Made by a program: the position numbers and the translations under genes. Shown here one piece after another: positions 36,022-50,800 of a stretch of DNA of 64,000 nucleotides. The notes under the pieces were generated by a model. That model worked only from the letters and a program-made list of their open reading frames with translations. It made no database searches and was not told the origin of the DNA. The stretch covers positions 19,199,214-19,263,213 of the forward strand of contig CALNVZ010002974.1 in assembly GCA_940671915.1 (NCBI GenBank). The letters run 5' to 3'. Each line of letters opens with the position of its first letter. The stretch's first letter is position 1. The DNA is from Paracentrotus lividus (Eukaryota; Echinodermata; Echinoidea; Camarodonta; Echinidae).

Positions 36022-37061
36022 CTGTAAGTGAGAGAAAATGAGAAATATTGAAAGGGTATGCAGAATAATTTAGGTTTTTAGCAATAAGTCAATTTGAGCA
36101 CATACTGTGAGGTGTCATTTCAAATCAAAGTCTGTAAAATCATGTTGGATTGATTTCATGTCATATCATTATAAATTCAAGTTCAGATATTCTGATAATT
36201 TTTCATTTTGCTACAAGTATGATCCCCTATTATTTGAAGTTACCATGCGTTGTTGATATATTCCAGTATCAATTATATATATATATATCTAATATTTTTT
36301 TAACAGATTGGCTAAAGCAATATCAAAGTCTAATATCTCAATAATCACATTCCTTCTCAAAACAGATGACAAGAAACTAAAGGAATCAATGAAAACCTCA
36401 AAGAAGAATCCACCAGCGTCATGTCAAAGACCTCCCCCCCCCTCCCTCACAGATTTAGGCTACCTCAACAAAAAAATGTTAATGCCCACAATCTCTGGAG
36501 ATGTTGATGGCGAGCTAAGACTAACAGCGATCTATAAGCTCTCACCCTTTCATCTATCATTCATTCAAGGCTTCATTTGACTCTGAGCGCTTTAATGCCC
36601 CTACGAGACCGCACGGCATGCCGGTAATATTATTCCTCCATTCGGGAGAAAATGCAACAAACCGTGTGGAGGAGTTGATATGTTGGTAGAGGAGAGTTGC
36701 TGTCGTGTTCGCTTAGCAGCCGTGTATAAGGACCATTAAGGATCGTGACAGTCAATAGACCTAATTCATTAGCGCAATGTCTTCCCCCTCTTCCCCACAA
36801 ATTTCTCCCTAATGCTCTTTCAATCTTCCAAGCTCTTAAAAACAGAGATTTCAAGGTCCATCTTTTTTTCTTCTCTCTCGATACCTTTCCTCACTATCAT
36901 AGTCAAGTATTATTTGACTAATTCCTTTCCAACATCCTTTAATTTTGTTTACTCTCAAAATTTCTCTCTTTTTCATTTATTCCACTTTTACAAATTTGCA
37001 TTTCCGTTTTTTTTTTGTTTTTTTTGTGCGCCTTTCTACTCTCTTGAAAAATTAGTGTTAT
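36022..37061. other. Upstream intron, 1 kb
   Basis: Start of the long intron upstream of exon a. A short (TA)n is at 36273-36288 and pyrimidine-rich sequence at 36850-37050. No exon seen. Confidence 0.6.
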
Positions 37062-37228
37062 GTTTCACTCTTGACGGAGTGAAATTTGAGTGAACTGTGA
37101 GTGAAAATACACATTTCCACTCTAAAATGAGTGAAAATGGAATGAAAATGTGTATTACTTTAAATTAGTATTTTCACTCCAAATTCACTCTAGATTCACT
37201 CCTCTAAGAGTGAACATTTCCACTCATG
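37062..37228. repeat. Cluster of GAGTGAA/TTCACTC words
   Basis: GAGTGAA or its complement, or one-base variants, occurs about eleven times in 167 bases, in both directions. AATACACATTTCCACTC at 37107 is mirrored by GTGTATTACTT, so the whole can fold. Probably a small foldback element. Confidence 0.65.
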
Positions 37229-40200
37229 TCTGAGACTACTTCCACATCTACTTTAGACCCATACCTACACATCTTGCACTAACTCTCATTATGCCTACAT
37301 GTTATCCAGGGGCTCAAACCTACCAATAACTCACAAAATAAAAAACAAAGCACACGGTGTGGGGCAATTGTTCATTAATATCATTGATTATTCTTTTTAT
37401 AATATGATATTTGACAGGGCTAAACTTGAGTAAAAAATAGAAGTGTTTTATGCCATTGGCAAGCATGACATCTCTAGCTTTTAAAGAGCAAATGAAACTT
37501 AGATGTATTCATTTTTGTAACTTAAATTGGTTCATTTTGAGCTGAATTATTAAGGTTACTCATGGCATGCAGTTAACATAATAATCATATATCTGACAGC
37601 TGATAATACAAAAATGAACATATTGATCTGTTTCAAGAGTATATTTACTACCATACACCTTCTAATCATCTTCAGTTTTGTCAACTTGAACTCATCATGA
37701 ACTGAAAATTAATTTATGCCATTTTCATGTGTTTCACAACATATCCACTTGTGCTGAAAGTGACTATAGAGGACCTACATATTTCATTCCTATCCATGGG
37801 AATTCGAAATGGGGACTCATACATTTCCAGAAATAATTTAATTTAGATTTAACATAATCCTTGATATCATAATGAACCAATTCCCCTCTCCCCCCCCCAT
37901 TTTTTTGTTTGTTTTTGTTTTAAATTCCCAAACTCATCCAGACAATGATAAACCACACTGACTAAATTTCCCGAAATTTATTATTAATGCTTGAGAAAAA
38001 TGTAACCAACTACAAAAAGAATGAATTTACACCAATACTCAGTAATTGTTAATTGTAATTGCAATTCATAGAAATAAATAAGTTAAAACATGAGAGTGTA
38101 CCAACAGATTTCATTACCCTTCTAATATGCCAGGCTGTTTAATAGAGAAGTAGCTCATTCGATTCAATATTGACTTGACACAGGAGGCTTCATACAAGAT
38201 TGATGATATTCTGTAGAGTATATATTTATTCTCACTCCCTTTCCCAGAGAGGCAATCTATTATGCTTCCTTTAAAAATATCAGGGTAAGACAGCATTAAC
38301 CATTTTCATATGTATAATACGCTGAATACTGGTACTTTGTTTATTTTATTATTTAGTTAATATCATAATACACTTGTAGCTTTGCTTTTATTGTTGCTAT
38401 ACTTCTAAATAAATATATAATAAATTTGGTTCATTTTCTTGTACTTCCTGTCTATTTTTCAAACTGTTTTTTTTCCCCTGTATTTCCACAATCGAAACAA
38501 CATCCTGGTATTAAAATGGTATTTTTCATCATCTGCAGATAGCAACAATTTTATCTAGTTCTTAGTCAATGATAAATGTTTTTTCTTTTTAAACACAATA
38601 AAAAATGTAACAATGTCTTTCTTAACTACAAACTCATTACAGGAAAATTGATTTTGCATTCAATAGATGCAGGGTACAAAAAGAAAATCTGGAGTGATCA
38701 AAAACTCACCATACTTCAATAATTGCTCCATTTCCTTACACACATGAGTAAAAATCCTTACAAATGCAGGTGCTTTTGCGGAGAAGTCACCCATCCACCA
38801 CTTAGGACGGACTTGAATAGCAAAGCAAACCTTTTGTGACGAGCATTACCACACTCTCATGAGCTTGTGGCGGTTTGCAAGCGGGATTGATCATTCCAGG
38901 ACGAATCAGATATTCAGGGCTTCGGCTAAACAAAAATACGTGAGCTGGGAAAGTTCTCCCTCTATTGGGCACACAAGGCTGAAGCGTATTACAGGCTAAT
39001 GTATTGTTAGCACAGCACATACATCTACTAAATTTATGAATGAAATAGAGTGGGTATCTTGGCGTGCTCATGAAAAACTATCCTGATGACAATTTTAAGA
39101 CCTTTTTTTTTAAATTGAGTATTTAGTTCTAAATGTTTTACCTCACGTTTACAAGTATATACAGCCTTGAGAGTAATATTAATGTACATGTACCAGGATT
39201 CATGATGAAGCTTTAAGCTAGACATTACTACTTTTACCGCATTTCCATGTGGGAGGAAATCACAAAGGCCAAGCAATTCCATCACTATGAAATTGGAAAT
39301 TAAAATGTGCATGAAATTCAAAAGCAATCTAAGAACCTGATCAAAACAACATCATTGCCTTGGAGGTGAAGAAAGAAAAGAGATTGCCATCTTGTTGTGA
39401 GTGATAGCAGTCAATACACCTGAGTGAAACGGAGAGAAATATCTTGAAGAGTCGTCCGGTCTGTTTGATGGATGAGGGATTCGGAAAGAGAAAGGGACCA
39501 AAGAGAAATACATCTTAAGGGAGATGGGCCATCCTTCATTTGGAGGATGCTTGCTTGCGGTCAAAGGAGGAATAGAAACGAGATGAGAAATGAAAGGCAA
39601 TGATTGTGGTTTTTATAGGAGTGTGTACATGCATGCAGGATTGGGTTGCTAAGCGATGCTGCATTGGGAAGAAGATGCGATCATGAGATTGTCATTTGTG
39701 ATGATGATGGTGGAAGTAGTGATGCTTTGGAAGATGGGGTATTCATAAGGATGAGGATGGAATAGGGTTCTATGCTGGCTTGAGGGTTATGTTTAGGGTA
39801 GGTTTTAAATTTAGCGTAACGTTGGAGTTGAAGTTAGTCATTTGCATAGTGCATGGAATTTACAGCAGAACAATTGTCACCGGAGCATGTTATCCATCAA
39901 AAGTGGTGATGAAGATGATGACGATGAGTTTAAATTGAATCAATTCACACCAATTCACAGTAGTGAATTGATGCTAATGATGACGCAGGAAGTAATAAAA
40001 AGTGAGGAGAAATAGCTACATGTAGTAGAAAAATGACAGTTTGATCCGACATACAGAACAAATGTTTAAATCATGGTGTGCAGGTACCAAAGATAACAGA
40101 AACTCAGTTTACGATAAATATCAACATCACTATTTTACATTTAGCATCACAATTCAACAGAAAAGGGAAAAAGAAACAAAATTCACCCAGTAATACAATA

Positions 40201-42492
40201 TTTCTTTATCTGAAGCGCACAAGCCTGCGAACTCAGCTGAATAGATAAAACTAATGCTTCTCGAATCTCTAAACACAACATGTCACAATCATGCATACAA
40301 TCCAAACTCTAAGGAATAGATACACCATGTTTACACTGTGACTCGGCTCTCATGTCGAATCCTCAAGTGAAAGGGTAAACCTGTGATCGTATTTATACAG
40401 AACAAAAAAGGCGAGTTCAATACGGCTTGCAGACCATGGCCGAAAGTAAAGGGGTGTCTTGAATTTGTGCGAATATGTAGTCGAATTCCACCACTGACCT
40501 CAAGGTCATCGAGTTTGACACAGCTTTCTGTTTACACAGAGAAAAAATTGCCTCATCGAGCCCACATCCCAGATAGAAACCTACAATTCTGGCGGAGCAA
40601 AAAACATGCGTCGAACTCGGGTCCTGGATCATACTGATCCTGTTTACATGACATAAAATTGCTGCGTCGAACATGAGTGCCGATTCAAACTCCCCCCCCC
40701 CCCCAGCCAAGTCACAGTGTTAACACGGTAATAGAGGAAGACCAAGATGGATGAATAGTTTGGTTGATAATGAGATGAGGGCTTGTTTTATCCTACAGAG
40801 ACACCCAAGTCATCCATCATTCAAATGCAGAGCTCTCCCCTTCAACATGGTGTCCATGCCCCTCAGCCCATGGCTACTCTCATAGGTCTTTCTTTAATAA
40901 TAGTTTAAAAAGCCATAGAGAGATACACATTGAGCAACATTTCAGTTTTATCCTTGCAATACCACTATTACTGTAACAAATATGTGTAGTAAATATCTAG
41001 TACTTTTATTCAAAATAAATTAGTAAAAATAAATAAATAATTAAAACCTCTTGCATAATGAAGAAGTTTTGCAATTCCCACATCTTTTTACAAGACCCAA
41101 TCTTCTTTTTTTTATCTTTAAAAACTTATTATTATCATTTTATTTTTTATTTTGTTTTATTTATTTATTTATTTTTGTCACTGCAAGGTAATGTTTCCAG
41201 GTCCCTTATGTGGTTGTTGTAAGAAATTACAATATAACAATTTTCCACCGGATACAGTGTTTTACTATATCAAATTTCACCCCCAAAAATATGCCATATT
41301 GAGTTTCAAAAGGAAAAGCAACATCATATTTCTCTTTTTCAAAAGATAAAATATGAGGATGTGGGCGTTTCAAACTGCTGCTGGCACTTCAAGGGTTAAT
41401 GCCCCGATGAATACAGGTGCACTACAAGATGGATAGAGATCACAGCTAAAGGCAGTTATGATGATTGTTCACTATGGAGGATAGAAATGTGACTGTTTGG
41501 CTGCTAGCTTTGCGACTGAAAATAGATAAGGAGTGTGAAATGAAAATAGAAGATGATACCTCGCCCAGCTGAGAAACTGGGTCACTAGAGTGTTTGCTCA
41601 AACATCCAATGCTCTTTAGCCTCATGCTCTTATCAAATGTTGAAAAAAAAAAACATATATAACTGCCATCCTTCATCTACAACCACTCTTTAGCTCTTTT
41701 TGTTTTGTTCTGTTTTTCTTTGCCCCGCAAATGTTACATCTGTGCCATACTGAATTTTAAGAAGGTTTCAATTTCACATAGAATACTCAGATTATTCAAT
41801 TTTGACAAAAATATTCACATTTTGCAAAAAGGTGCCTATTGTCTGTGCCAAATTTCATCAACTGGAGAGATATTAGGCCATATTTTCAATAGTAGTTTTT
41901 TTATATACTTTTTCTATACTAAATGACCCTGTAATTAAAGAGCACCTAATATAATGACTGTCCCTTCAGCAGTGTTTATATACAGTTTCATGGTATCATC
42001 AGTCTATAATATAATCCAGTCAAATTCATTTTGTATGTCCAGAGAAAAAGAGAGACAAGATTGGCATGAATTAAACTTGGACTCTGGGCTAAAAATAGAA
42101 ATTACAAGCTATATAAACCATCAAAAGAAATGGTCTTCTTTGCAATATGCTTTCATCTAATAATTGCATAATTTCCAATATGAAACAAAAGGGTTCATCT
42201 TTCCCCCTGATGGTACAAAGCCAAACTTCCCTTTGTAATTCAAAGTCTGATTGATCATCAAATTGGCCATCAAACGCTGCTTGTAGCGGTCAAGAGAGAT
42301 GAGTGACCACTTATCCCATTCATCTCAGTCATTAGTGAATAGAGAGGCCGCCAAAGGGAGGATGGAAGGGTGATTAAAGAGAAGTAATCAAACATTTAGT
42401 TCTCATCAAGACTCTTGCAAAACAATTCAGGATTAATAGCTTGAACCAATCTGTCTCTGGGATATACCTCTTTATGCGTGTGTTCATTCATA
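37229..42492. other. Upstream intron, 5.3 kb, no gene seen
   Basis: AT-rich intron with unique patches that are less AT-rich at 38760-39060, 39350-39560 and 40400-40640, and a C run at 40691-40704. No exon with good splice sites was recognised on either strand. GAT-rich sequence is at 39690-39930. Confidence 0.55.
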
Positions 42493-43559
42493 TAAACCCC
42501 TCACAAAAAGTTTCGCAAATAGACTTTGGGCCATGATAACTTTTCAGGTACGCTTTAGTTATTCCTGATATTCATACCATTTGAAAGATAATTTATTCCC
42601 CCTTTTTTTGATATCCTACTTGTAATGATTATGTCATGCTTCAATGCACAGAATATCAGAATATGGAGAAAAGTAAAAAGTCAAATGTTGCAAAATGCAT
42701 TTATCAAAGCGAAGTTCCGCAACTCGACTTTAGGCTCTGATACCTTTTGGGTATTTTCTAATTTTTATTGAACTTTAGACTATTGTCAAGATAATCTATT
42801 CCTCTTTTTAATGACACCCTAATTGTAACGATAGTGTTGTTCCTGCATGGACAGAACACCTGAATGTGAGAACAAGTTAGAAGTTAAATGTTGCAAATTG
42901 TATGCCTATTGTGAGTATTATTGTCTGTTGCGGGTAATAACAATGCATTTCGCAACTTTTCACTTTTTACTTTGCATTATATTCGTGACTTATGTGCATT
43001 CAAACATGATGTTACTATTGCAAATAGGGTATCAATAAAAACAAGAATAAATAAACGTTTTAATGCTATAAAAATTGACAATGATTAAATCCCCACATTA
43101 AAATGTATCAAGGTTCAGAGTTGTGTTACAGAAATTTAAACTGAAAATTATCTTTCGCTTTGTCATGTATTCAGGTGGTATTCAGGGGTACTGTGGACCC
43201 AGGCATGACATCACCATGACCACTAAGGTATCAATCAAGAGAGGAATAAATTAACTTGACAATGGTATAAAATTCAATAAAAATTAGAAAATATCCCCAA
43301 AGTTATCAGGACCTAAAGTCAAGTTGCGGAACTTCAATGTGATCAATAAAAATGCATTTTACAACATTTGACTTTTTACTTTTCTCCATATTCTAATATT
43401 CTGTGCATTGAAGCATGATACAATCATTACAAATAGGATATCAATAAAAAGGGGAATAAATTATCTTTCCAATGGTATGAATATCAGGAATAACTAAAGC
43501 GTACCTGAAAAGTTATCATGGCCCAAAGTCTATTTGCGAAACTTTTTGTGAGGGGTTTA
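42493..43559. mobile_element. Family B foldback element, copy 1 (1067 bp)
   Basis: It starts TAAACCCCTCACAAAAAGTT and ends with the complement. The inverted similarity runs nearly to the middle, so the whole element is a long imperfect hairpin. Each arm is built of modules of about 240-270 bases that resemble each other: a GCATTT...CAAC(A)TTTGACTTTTTAC part, an ATTCTGTGCATTGAAGCATGA part, an ATAGGATATCAATAAAAAGG part and a CCAAAGT(C) boundary. No coding. A second copy is at 60755-61954. Confidence 0.85.
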
Positions 43560-46500
43560 TATATTTTTTAGATATATCAATTTGTTTCTAGAAGTGTTCC
43601 TATTAATCCATTACTAGTATTTTCCTCTTTACTCCCCTACTCTTCTTTATTTGGCTTCATCATTTCTTTTAAGTCAGCCTCTTCTTGTTTTCTTTTTTAA
43701 ACCTAAATTGTTATAATCATTCCTTTCTACACCCATCTGTGGTACGTCAATGAACTAATGCAACTTTAACCCTCTATATCTCTCTCATTTTACCTTCTTT
43801 TTTTAAAAAGTTTATTAATCTTTTTCAGAGCATCATCCTATTAATCCAAGTGTGTTATTAAAGTTTCTCTCACAGCTAGGTTTCAAGACATAGAGCCGAG
43901 AGAACCAAAACACTCCATGAAAACACGGCATGAAGTCACCAAGCTCCAAATAGACCATGATGCATCTCCCCATCTCGAATGACGACGATGATACTCAGGG
44001 ATTATGGGATACATCAGTCACGGTCTCGTATATAAATTGTCGGCGAGGGATGAGGAACGAGCAGCTCGATGAAGGGTTTGACGAGCGTCATTACAGAAGA
44101 GTCTCTGCTAAATTGATTGCAAGCTTTACGACACGGTCACGAGGTCTATCGTAAATAAGAGCAATGCAGGGGTCAGCTCGGAGAAGATGAAATATTGTTT
44201 TCATATATGCCTGGTTGGAGATAAAAGTAAAGACAACGCTTCCATTCATACTCCCGATATTTTGGCAACAGTGTACCAGTAATGAAGTCCTGACCGAATG
44301 TAATATACTTGGCTAGATTAGATCTTGCCTGAGCTTCTGTAATAATCTCCACGATTTCAATGCAACAAAGTATATATATTCTTAACAATCAGCATTCTAA
44401 AAACCACATAATTAGGCTCAAATTTTGGATATTGCTGCAGAAATTGCTTTTGTGATCACCACTTACAATAATTTTTATTACTATAACAAGTTTTCTTTCT
44501 GGAATATTCAGTATATGTATCATTACAGACTTTTAATTTAAAATTCTATGAACAAACACAGACTTATCAAATTACTGTGCATTTTTAAATGAAAGGGAAT
44601 TGGGATTGTAATGAACATATTTTTAAGATTAAATAGCATCCATGCATAAATTGCTTATTGAAAAAAAAATATTTGAAAATAATTCTTTTTCCAAAAGCCC
44701 AATCCAGAGAATTTCATCTTCATAAAAAAATCTTGAAACACTCTTAAACAATGATCTGCACTTAGCCGCTACATAAACAAAGCCCACATAATGCAAGAGT
44801 AAAATAAAATAATGCAGGTCTCTGATCAACCATGGAGCAATTCTTACAGAAGCGCAACCACAAGAAAGGGGTTGCTTGCGGGCAATCTTCGTTCTGCATC
44901 AGTGACCATCGCTTCTATTTGGTCACTGATGATGCAAATGGACCGTGGGTAATACAACTTGACTGTGGTGAGGTTTTAGCATTTCTATTTTAAGGGATGT
45001 GGGTGTATGTTTACATTGCGCACATCGGAATAATTTTATATTTACAACAAAAAATTTGCAATTCTGTGATTTTGGTAACTTAATCATCATTATCAAATTT
45101 CTTATTAATAATAGTTAGTCTTTTTCAAAGACCATTTTGGCTTTGATAACCTATATTTAATATGATAGTTGGCAGGTTCCAACACCCTTTAATCTGACTT
45201 GGATCAAAAGTTTATTAGTTCCTATATTATCACCTGATAAAAATTCAGGCACTTTTTAATCGCAATATATGAGTGAGTTCTGACGAAAAGCTTATTATGA
45301 GGCTATTTATAATAATAAAAAACATTTAAGAAATCACAAAATTATACTCTTACAAATTTTCCCACCTACGTAGTCCAATATCGTGACAAATATGGCTTAT
45401 GCAGCAGTCTACTCACCCATTTAAAGGTCACTATTACATTTCTAATCCTAAAACATCTTGTCAGTCGACATTCACCACAAACAATAATAATTGCTCTACG
45501 TATCACGATCATATAAAGTCTGATTTGAAGACTATTCCTTTATTAGGCTACGCATTGAACACTCTAAGCAGAGTTGTAAATCTTGAATGAATAGAGAGTG
45601 AATTAATACAAGAGTAGTCTACTGGGTTTCAACCACATGGGACCGATTTTGGGAATAGGCTATTTATGGTCATCTGGGCATGACCGCAAACAAAAAGATA
45701 AATTATCCGCTCCTAATTATGCAAGGCGCTGCACAGATTTACAACATGTTCAGGTATATCAAGTTCAGATTCACACCAGATGGGATTTAATGAGACAAGT
45801 GTTATTCATGTAAACATCAAGTTTTTAGAAGGAAAAAAAGATGAACAATTTATTGGGAGATGAAAGCTCAGTAGCAATAAAATTTTGATGTTTATAATAA
45901 TAACTGTCTTTTTATTGTTTTCATATGTAACCAATTTTCGGGGTCAATATTGTTTAATGATTTAATAAGATTGGCGCAAAGAGCTTTATGGTGGATGCAG
46001 GGTCAGTGAAGCTAAATAGGGATAATTATATTAATCACTACAGGGCAAGTGTTCTAATATATTGGACTAAATATGGATTAGCAAAAAAATTTAACAAGTG
46101 CAATTTTCTCTCATAAGTAAATGCGATGAATTGGGTTCACCGAATTTTACAGATGTTGCAAACAAGATAAAAAATAAGTGTAACCAGATAAAATCCAATA
46201 AGAATAATATGTGATAACAATTGCTGTTTTCTTTACTGAATCTGGATGAATTTCGAAGAATTAACAATTACTGCCTTAATACAGAGTTATTCATAACCTA
46301 ATTTGCAAGCTTTTTTTAGGGATTTTAAGGATTTCACATTTATACAAAACATATGTGAGAGCAGGATTTTCTTTAAACCTTTACTCATATTTTACCCTTT
46401 TTTTTCTGCTAAAAAAACAACAACAAAACAATTGAATCCCATGGTGAACTTCCTGTTTAACTTATCCCTGGATAAATTCCTAAATGGTAAATTCTATTTT

Positions 46501-47668
46501 CCCTTATTCTATATAAACTTTTATCTTGAGATCTATCTCATATGAAACAAATAAAACTTAATCCCCAATTGACATGTACTATTTGTTATTCTTCCTGCCT
46601 ACAGGAAAAAAATCTAGTATACCTGCATCAGGCCTTTTGAAACATATGATCATTAATCCATGACCCTACGATATATGACTCATCATCATAATAATAACAT
46701 GATGGGCAATTTATAACTGACCCCACTAATATATCTCCCTCGTCTGACAAAACAATAAATAAAGCCCCAGCGACACACTGACAGCTTAGGAGTCCGTGCA
46801 CCCAATGAACCAGGGCAGAACGACTCCACCACTAGGGCCGGAGGGTGGATCAAAGAGTCACCAGGATTTACGATCAGCGCCCCGAAAATTGGACACTGGA
46901 ATTAGCCTTGATAAATCGTCCTGTATCCGTTGGTGTTTGACCGAAATATGAATCACGTTGCAAGAAGGGCGTTAAGTATGCGTTTAACAAATATTACTTA
47001 GAGTCCTTCTCGCACTCAAGAGACGATTATTATGATCTTGTCCGGTCTGGATAAAGCGGTCAACAGGCGTCTGGTCTGGGATGTGATTGGAATCAATAGA
47101 TGTAATTAGGCTAATAAGGTCAAATATTACATCCTTCTCATGCATATTCATAGATAAAGTACGGCTTGGGTCAGCGATATCGCACCTCCTCGCGAAGAAA
47201 CAACTTGTAGGCGACTGTCAAAACAAAGACAAGGTCTTTAATCTTCTACCCTGCTGTATTTTATATTGATAAAAAGGGAATTGAATTAAACTTTGACAGT
47301 TTGATCCATATTTTAGATTCTATTATCTTTCATGAATCTGATTGACCTTTTTAACAAAAAGTTATGACCCAAAGCCAAATGAGTCTTAATAATTTTTTTT
47401 TTAAAGCTGCGCTCTCTTTCATTTATATGTGAAGTATTATGTGAATCTAACATTTAAATGTAACTTTGATGGAGCATTTAACAAAACATTTAATGTAACA
47501 AATCATCTCACAAGATGTACTAGGATGTACACATCTACTTTAGATCCGATTGTTTATATAAATTCAATGGCATTTAACAGTCAATTAAAAAAATTAAACC
47601 GGCATGTTTATTACATTCACAATAAAAGCTTTCAATACAAATTCCAGCTACCAAAAACAGTTCGAGAA
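43560..47668. other. Upstream intron, 4.1 kb, no gene seen
   Basis: No exons were seen. A 12-bp hairpin CATCAGTGACCA is at 44897-44908 and 44920-44931. The parts 43930-44170 and 46770-47130 are less AT-rich with several CGs, without repeats, and could be regulatory. Confidence 0.55.
43930..44170. promoter_or_regulatory. Candidate intronic regulatory module
   Basis: Repeat-free patch with many CG pairs in an AT-rich intron and GACGAGCGTCATTAC and GGTCTCGTATATAAATTG phrases. The call is from texture alone. Confidence 0.2.
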
Positions 47669-47804
47669 CAGCCCCCTGGAAAATAACCCCTGTCCAACTT
47701 CCCCCAACAAAAATTTACCACCTAACCCTACACCTAAGGAAACCCTATTTCTGGGGGTAGTTGTCCGAGGGGGTGATTGCCCGGTGGTAGTTTTCCTGAT
47801 ATGA
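47669..47804. mobile_element. Family F repeat, copy 2
   Basis: Complement of this stretch reads TATCAGGAAAACTACCACC, then GGACAACTACCCCCAGAAAT, matching copy 1 at 28655. CCCC/GGGG phrases at the two ends pair. Confidence 0.6.
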
Positions 47805-50800
47805 ATAAAAACAAGCGCATTTTAGCCAATTCTTTTGTATTTTCAAACAATCCTCTGGCCAGATTTCCCTCTATATTCAGGAGAGCACAGATTGACTGAG
47901 TGGCTACAAGATTATCCTATCATTGCCTGTATGCTCATCCCTGCAAATACCATACAACACCATGTCATAAAGGAACTTGAGTACTTCCAAACCAATACCA
48001 ATCCAATTACTTGACCATTTCATCCAATTCTCATTAAAGCAATGGTCATTACCAATGGTCACTATCAGTGGTCATCTAGTCAATGGTCAGTGGTAATTAA
48101 TTGACAGATCTGTTCTAGTAGGTACTTGGAAGGTGAACAGACCATCATGATGAGTCAGAATGGTCAAATTGTACTAAATTAAAGTGACCCAAGGATTCCC
48201 ATGTTTTTCTGATGAATAACTTTTGTGCAAATTGGAAGATCAAATAGAATTATCAATTTGGAGATTTGAAAGAGTGTATTTCTGGCTATAAATCAGAAAG
48301 TTTCTTTTCATCAATTGTGGGAGAGAAAGTTGTTACTTTGTAATCTAATAATAATATTATAGATATAAATATGTTAGTCCTATGAAAAAAAAAAATACTG
48401 ATATGACTTCAAATTGTTACCAAAAAAAATGCTTTTAGAATATCAGTATACATGTATTAATCATTATTATTCATATATTTATTCTACAAGAAATAATGAA
48501 AAGGCACTCGTTCCACTGCTTTGGCCAAAGATACGAGTGTTTGCCTCCCAATTTTCTCATACTAAAATACAAGAAAAATTGAAATTCTCATAGCTCATAA
48601 AAATTCTAAAACATGTCCAAGAACAAAAATCCTAATAGCCATTGCAGATCACATTTCTGCATTGTCATTATTCAATATTCAAACATGAATTCCGCTATCA
48701 CATTTCATATTCTTATTCTGATATCGAGTGTGCAACAGGTCCTAATAAATAATGGCATGGTTTTTAACTCGTTTCATCTCAATTTGGATATAAGCCTTGG
48801 GATAGATGGGGAATGTTATACTACTCCTAATGACTCACTCGACTAACCGTGTTAATTTCACGCTGACCAGCTCATTTGCATAAAATGACCGAAACGCTCG
48901 TCTGGATAGGCCCTCAGGGCGATTGGGCGTCCAGACGCTGTGGAGTGGATGGCTGACTGCGGAATTCGGCGAGACGTGACGAGGTTATAAACATGGGATA
49001 GAAAGAAATGAATAGCTCAACATGTCTCGTGTACCTTTTATGATAATCAATCTCAAGCGAAGGTCCTTTCATAAATATAGGAATGGAAATGGTTTTTATT
49101 TCATCTTTTCATTTAAATTTAGAAATGTGATGAGTTAACATCTTCTGGAGATGACACGGATATATGATTACAACTTTGGGGCAATAGAAAGTGGTAACAG
49201 GATGTCTACACAAAAATGGACATTGTACAAAAACAAGAAAACTGGTATATTGAACATCCGAAATATGTTTATGTTTTGTTTTTGTTCTAAATAAGTAAAA
49301 TATCTTTGGACAATAATAGAGAAAGTAAATATTGAGCTTCTTGCAGGGGATATAATGGAATTGCCAATTAGATTTAAAGAATACAAAATAAAAACATCTG
49401 CTTTGATATTGGATAAAGAAAATGAATTAGAAAATCTGTTTGTTTGTTTGTTAGTTGTATTTAATTGAAACACTTCTACTAATTAAAAAATTCAATATGA
49501 TGCTCAGTTAAATTTTCTTTTTTATTATTTAGCAACAAAATACCAAGCAAAAACTATCACTCTGAAAAGTGTGTCGTTGTATAGACTAGTGGTTAAAGCT
49601 CTGACGGTAGGTACGTGTCTAGGTAGTATTTTAACACTGCCATTATCATTTCAAGAACTTAGAATCAAATAGAGGATGCTGCTCTGAATAATTAATGCCT
49701 GTTCTCCATTCCTGGGTATTGCGTGCGATTTAAGCCTATACCTGGGGAGAAGGGCGAGTTAGCATTTCTATCCTGTGTCTATTTTAATGTCTGTAGTGTG
49801 CATATGCTTTCTATTCCTCCAGAGCATTTATAATGTTTCGCTCCAAAGTTACCGACATGGATGCTCAATTTTAGAGTACTAGTTTCACACAATAACTGCA
49901 TTGCAGGAAAGCTGATAACAAAGCTGAGAAGTCAGTTTAAGGACTGGATAATGATAAGAATAATTCCAAGAAGATTAGGGAAAATATCATCACTGCAAAA
50001 AAAAAAGGACTTAACACAATAGAAATGCCATTGCACTAATTTCTTGCAGAAAGGCAACAGTATGCATATCATGGGATTTTAAACCTTAAAACACAGCACT
50101 GGATATAGTTAACAAATAAAAAAGTAATTAAAAACTTTCTTTTAGTAATACTAAGGATTTTGACAACCATTTCCTTTTCTTGAAAAACAAGATCCTTTTA
50201 AAGTACTTGAAGCGGCTGTATTATTCTTCTTCTTCTTTCCCTTTGTTGTTGTTGTTGTTTGTTTGTTTTGTTTTTTGCATATATGCTTTCAAATAAGAAT
50301 ATATACTTGTCAAAGAAACAATATTCAAAATAACTACATTGACATGAATCATATCTTCTCTGCCCATTTCAATTTGAAATATAAAAATCATATTCTCACG
50401 ATCCTCATCGTTTTGCTATAAATACATATTCTGTCATCAAGGCAAATACAGTGAGGTCGATAGGCACGCCAATTTCATGGCAGATAATTAATTTCAATAG
50501 TTTATACTGCCACCAGATACTCCTTCGACGTGACAATCTTGCCAATTTGAAGTCTTCCCTGGTTCATCTTGTCGCAGTAAACGCTTGTTCAAATTTGACA
50601 AGCATCTACCACCACGGTTTGTATCGCCATGGAGATGGATAACATCTTCATTAACATACCGGTATCAAGAAGATGGAGAGTGCTACACAACCACTTGACC
50701 ACTTGCCCGGGGCAACCAAACTATGCGGCCAGTCACGTAAATCATATATTTTTGTTGGACACAAGGGGTAAGCAAAGGGTTGCAACTTTTAACCCCTTCC

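Noticed and set aside
38690-38725. Minus-strand ATGGAGCAATTATTGAAGTATG followed by GTGAGT
   Set aside because: The donor is good but the acceptor side is poor and the peptide MEQLLKY does not fit the expected upstream exon.
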